Shown: one piece after another, positions 5,209-7,457 of the stretch
How the letters are laid out: the number at the start of each line of letters is the position of its first letter
How positions within the stretch are numbered: position 1 is the first letter of the stretch
Assembly: GCA_051747785.1 (NCBI GenBank)
Contig: JBNJGN010000031.1
Location: forward strand, 1 to 7,457
Reading direction: 5' to 3'
DNA from: SKVL01 sp051747785
GTDB lineage: Bacteria > Patescibacteriota > Minisyncoccia > Phycocordibacterales > CSBR16-193
Length of the DNA stretch: 7,457 nt
Notes under the pieces: generated by a model
What the model was told of the DNA's origin: nothing
What the model saw: the letters and a program-made list of their open reading frames with translations, nothing else
Databases searched by the model: none
Position numbers and translations under genes: made by a program

Positions 5209-6258
5209 TCACTCCCTTCTCAATTCCTCTCCGCACTCCGGACACTTAACATCTTTACACGGAACACCTCTTTTATGTGGCTCCCTATATCCACAATTTT
5301 TACAAACACAATAACCTCCTTCTCTAACCGCCCTTTCCTTTTCATTACTTCCTACCACTGCCCCCTTTCTCCTCCACCCAAAACCTCTCCTAAATTCCGG
5401 TTTAAAGTAACTAGTTGTAACTTCATGACTTTTGATCTGAATCGCAACATACTGTAAACTCTCCACCTTCTCAACAAGATCACTCCGCAGGTCCTCTGAA
5501 ACCTTGGAAGCCTCTTCAACACTTAGATCACCGGCTAATTTGATCTCTAGATTAGCAGTAATAGCAGAACCTTTCTTCTGTGTTTTCAGAGACTCCAACT
5601 CCACATTATGCTTTTGAACTACTTCTTTGATCTCCTTTTCCGTTTCCTCATCCGCGGCAACATCAAGCAAAGATCCAACAGTATCCTTTCCGATAGAATA
5701 TGCCTCTTTGACAATATAAAGACCCATCAAAATCGCTATCACCGAATCCGCATATATCCAGTATCTTGTTAGAATAAGTCCTAAAAGAATCACGAGCGAA
5801 GTATAAACATCTAGCCTGGAATGAAATCCATCAGAGATAAGCCCAACTGAATTCTCTTTCTTGCCATAATAAATTTTCAGCCTTGCCATTACCTCATTAA
5901 CCACCGTTGAGGCGATCATTACCCCAAAAGCCAAGTATCCAAGCTCAACCATCTCAGGCTCAAAAAGACCTTTCACAGAGTCATAAATAATCCCGATACC
6001 TGTAACCAAGATCAATATAACTATAACGACCCCTCCTAAAACCTCAAATTTGTAATGCCCGTAAGGATGCTTCTCGTCTGCCGGCTTTCCAGCGATCTTA
6101 ATCCCTACAAAACTAACTGTAGAAGAAAAGATATCAACCAGCGAATCTACTCCCGCCGCCAAAATTGCAGCCGAATTGGTCAACAGGCCAACTGATACTT
6201 TTCCAGCAGCTAAAAAGATATTTGCTAAAATAGAAAGTGAAGCAATTTTTTCTTTCAT
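5209..6258 (-). CDS. Cation diffusion facilitator (CDF) metal exporter with C-terminal zinc ribbon
   Basis: A 349-residue inner-membrane metal/proton antiporter. The N-terminal part (about 5-195) contains the six-helix CDF core: the pattern LTNSAAILAAGVDSLVDIFSS in two segments gives D38 and D42 on helix 2, and SDGFHSRLDVYTS gives H146 and D150 on helix 5. This DD/HD site A matches Zn/Cd/Fe-type transporters such as YiiP/FieF. HPYGHYKFE (64-72) is the family's conserved loop after helix 2. Residues 196-288 form the cytoplasmic ferredoxin-like dimer domain. Unlike ordinary members (about 290-310 residues), it continues with a basic linker and a zinc ribbon: CVCKNC (317-322), PC (334), CPEC (339-342). 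The ribbon might sense or buffer metal; that is inference. It lies divergent from the operator-controlled membrane protein at 6541. The ATG at 6258-6256 has no Shine-Dalgarno. Confidence 0.92.
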   Translation of the reverse strand: MKEKIASLSILANIFLAAGKVSVGLLTNSAAILAAGVDSLVDIFSSTVSFVGIKIAGKPADEKHPYGHYKFEVLGGVVIVILILVTGIGIIYDSVKGLFEPEMVELGYLAFGVMIASTVVNEVMARLKIYYGKKENSVGLISDGFHSRLDVYTSLVILLGLILTRYWIYADSVIAILMGLYIVKEAYSIGKDTVGSLLDVAADEETEKEIKEVVQKHNVELESLKTQKKGSAITANLEIKLAGDLSVEEASKVSEDLRSDLVEKVESLQYVAIQIKSHEVTTSYFKPEFRRGFGWRRKGAVVGSNEKERAVREGGYCVCKNCGYREPHKRGVPCKDVKCPECGEELRRE

Positions 6259-6276
6259 ATAATTTTTAATTAAACT

Positions 6277-6287
6277 TATCTAAATAA
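6277..6287 (-). promoter_or_regulatory. TTATTTAGATA element upstream of the CDF gene
   Basis: An 11-base element on the minus strand, 18 bases before the ATG at 6258, identical to the one before the esterase gene (388-378). It could be part of a -10 region. It sits in the 282-base divergent gap 6259-6540, where I see no gene. Confidence 0.25.
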
Positions 6288-6466
6288 AATCACACTCACA
6301 TCAACCAGTAATTTCAACCTTTAACTCCAGCTCGCTATACACGCTCTCCAGAGATACATATCCTGCTTATAATTCCATAATATACCAATCCGATGATCTT
6401 GAACACCCGATTTTTTTACAATATAAAATGAGATCAAAAAGTTTCTTTCGTATTGATCCATTCTAT

Positions 6467-6486
6467 TTGACACCCCCTGGGGGTAT
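6467..6486 (+). promoter_or_regulatory. CsoR/CstR-like operator overlapping a -35 hexamer
   Basis: A perfect odd palindrome ACCCCCTGGGGGT (6472-6484), with an outer A/T pair at 6470/6486, overlaps a perfect TTGACA (6467-6472). C-tract/G-tract palindromes ending in TAT are the typical sites of the CsoR/RcnR/FrmR/CstR (DUF156) repressors, which respond to copper, nickel/cobalt, formaldehyde or sulfane sulfur. The site lies 54 bases before the ATG at 6541, and a bound repressor would block the -35. The -10 is unclear: TATGAT at 6486-6491 is too close to this -35, and other hexamers at 16-18 bases are poor. No regulator gene is in the window. Confidence 0.6.
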
Positions 6487-6540
6487 ATGATAGCTTTTCT
6501 TTATCACCTAAGCTTTTTATTATTTTAAAATTAAAAAAAT

Positions 6541-7457
6541 ATGCTAAAACAAAAAGAAACTAAAAGTTTTTCCCCTCTCATCTTTCTGGCCTCTCTTGGA
6601 GCCGGAGGGATCGCAATTATGCCTTTCGTGCTAATGCAGTACACAGTAGAACATGGCAAAGGCCTTATTGTACGATCACAGCTATGGAGCGAAAACCTTA
6701 CCATCTTCAGTAATCTTTACTTCACCCTTCTTGAAGTAGTAATGGTAATATTCACCTTACTCCATTTCGGACTCACTCTATACTTCGGCGTCAAGCTGGT
6801 AAAATGGCTAAAAACCAAAGAATTCAAAGAGATGCTCTACGACCCGCTAAGAAATACCGCCCTACTTGCGCCACTAATATCCCTCTTGATGAGTATGAAT
6901 GTTATGATAGGTCCGATCAGATATTTCCTGCCCGTACTCTCTCAAAACTTCCAATCCCTTTTTCTACCGGCAATGATCGTTTGGTCCATCTTCTTCTTGT
7001 TCGTTATATTTACTGAAGTGCAACTTCTAGCCATATCCTTCCGAAATGGCTTTGATGTGAGCAAGATAAATTTCGGATGGTTACTGCACCCCTTCCTCCT
7101 TGGAATGCTCACGGTAGTAGGAACCGGAATAGCCGCAATGTCCGAAAGCTCTCAAATAGCAAATACCGCCGCTTTCATGTCTCTCATATCTGGATCCATG
7201 GGACTTTTTCTCCTTTTGGTAAAGATGGTCACTCTTTTCAAAAGTCACTTTGAAGCTCCTGGACTTCCCAACAAACAGTTTCTACCCAGCTTTTTGATAG
7301 TAGTGCCAAACATAACCCTCTTTGCCATAAGCACATTCAGATTAGGTCACTTTCTGAGCAGTCACCACGGTATTCAGCTAGACGCTTATTACTATTTGGT
7401 AATAGGCATCGCTTTCGCCTTTGAGATATGGTATCTGCTTTTTGGTCTTTCTCTGCT
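6541..7457 (+). CDS. Multi-spanning membrane protein, TDT/SLAC1-like transporter (N-terminal 305 residues)
   Basis: The frame opens at ATG 6541 (an in-frame TAA at 6532 excludes an earlier start) and is still open at the right edge after 305 codons. Hydrophobic segments are visible at about 13-34, 54-88 (probably two), 105-130, 138-166, 177-200, 207-232, 248-271 and 283-305, giving at least eight helices so far. The first one carries SPLIFLASLGAGGIA, and a later one LPSFLIVVPNITLFAI (248-263). Spacing and these motifs recall tellurite-resistance/dicarboxylate (TDT) or SLAC1-type anion transporters; they also faintly recall the TsoY family of membrane (seleno)proteins, but I cannot confirm that. 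No in-frame TGA and no cysteine occur in the visible part. It has no Shine-Dalgarno, only A-rich sequence. The CsoR/CstR-like site upstream suggests induction by metal or reactive sulfur. Membrane protein certain, family tentative. Confidence 0.6.
   Translation, partial: MLKQKETKSFSPLIFLASLGAGGIAIMPFVLMQYTVEHGKGLIVRSQLWSENLTIFSNLYFTLLEVVMVIFTLLHFGLTLYFGVKLVKWLKTKEFKEMLYDPLRNTALLAPLISLLMSMNVMIGPIRYFLPVLSQNFQSLFLPAMIVWSIFFLFVIFTEVQLLAISFRNGFDVSKINFGWLLHPFLLGMLTVVGTGIAAMSESSQIANTAAFMSLISGSMGLFLLLVKMVTLFKSHFEAPGLPNKQFLPSFLIVVPNITLFAISTFRLGHFLSSHHGIQLDAYYYLVIGIAFAFEIWYLLFGLSL

Noticed and set aside
6301..6366. A short minus-strand frame reading GYVSLESVYSELELK that recalls the N-terminal part of AbiEi-type antitoxins
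   Set aside because: Only about 22 codons between stops, with no extension in any frame and no partner toxin; too short to call even a pseudogene.
6804..7016. A 70-codon plus-strand frame inside the membrane protein gene
   Set aside because: It overlaps in another frame a gene with a continuous membrane-protein signature, and its own product has no recognisable features.
1..7457. tRNA or rRNA genes, CRISPR repeats, transposases, attachment sites
   Set aside because: I looked for T-loop-like GTTCRA sequences with an acceptor stem, regularly spaced direct repeats and transposase or integrase motifs on both strands and found none.

Overview
The window is a 7.5 kb piece of an AT-rich bacterial genome. 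It holds six complete protein genes, two more cut off by the window edges, and no RNA genes, CRISPR arrays or insertion sequences that I can see. I infer a bacterium from the ABC-F ATPase, the PEP-CTERM exported protein and recognisable sigma70-type promoter elements. Several features (the ABC-F subtype, small catabolic enzymes, genes without Shine-Dalgarno sequences) recall uncultured candidate-phylum bacteria such as Patescibacteria. PEP-CTERM proteins are more typical of Gram-negative exopolysaccharide producers, so I do not assign a phylum.

Layout, left to right. 1-363 (minus): start of an exported or membrane-anchored alpha/beta-hydrolase of the PHB-depolymerase/esterase type, cut by the left edge. 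507-1220 (minus): a xylose-isomerase-like TIM-barrel protein with a full set of probable metal ligands. 1490-1933 (plus): a small histidine-phosphatase-fold protein that appears to have lost its catalytic histidines, with a strong Shine-Dalgarno and a terminator. 2139-2807 (minus, convergent with the previous gene): a PEP-CTERM secreted protein with a strong Shine-Dalgarno, a good sigma70 promoter, two inverted repeats in its leader and a strong palindromic terminator. 3121-4620 (minus): an ABC-F ATPase. 4671-5159 (minus): a Nudix hydrolase. 5209-6258 (minus): a cation diffusion facilitator with an added C-terminal zinc ribbon. 6541-7457 (plus, divergent from the transporter): the first 305 residues of a multi-spanning membrane protein resembling TDT/SLAC1-type transporters. 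It is preceded by a C-tract/G-tract palindrome of the kind bound by CsoR/CstR-family repressors.

The transporter, Nudix and ABC-F genes run the same way with gaps of roughly 50 bases and may be partly co-transcribed, although the Nudix gene has its own TATAAT-like box just before its ATG. The metal transporter and the operator-controlled membrane protein share one intergenic region, which suggests a metal, sulfur or reactive-species stress locus continuing past the right edge. The phosphatase-like and PEP-CTERM genes form a convergent pair closed off by terminators. They are the only two genes with clear Shine-Dalgarno sequences; the other six begin after A/T-rich sequence without one, and three of those have a TATAAT-like box 9-11 bases before the ATG, as expected for leaderless mRNAs. 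This split is the most unusual genome-level signal here. I did not find a convincing new defence or mobile system in the window.
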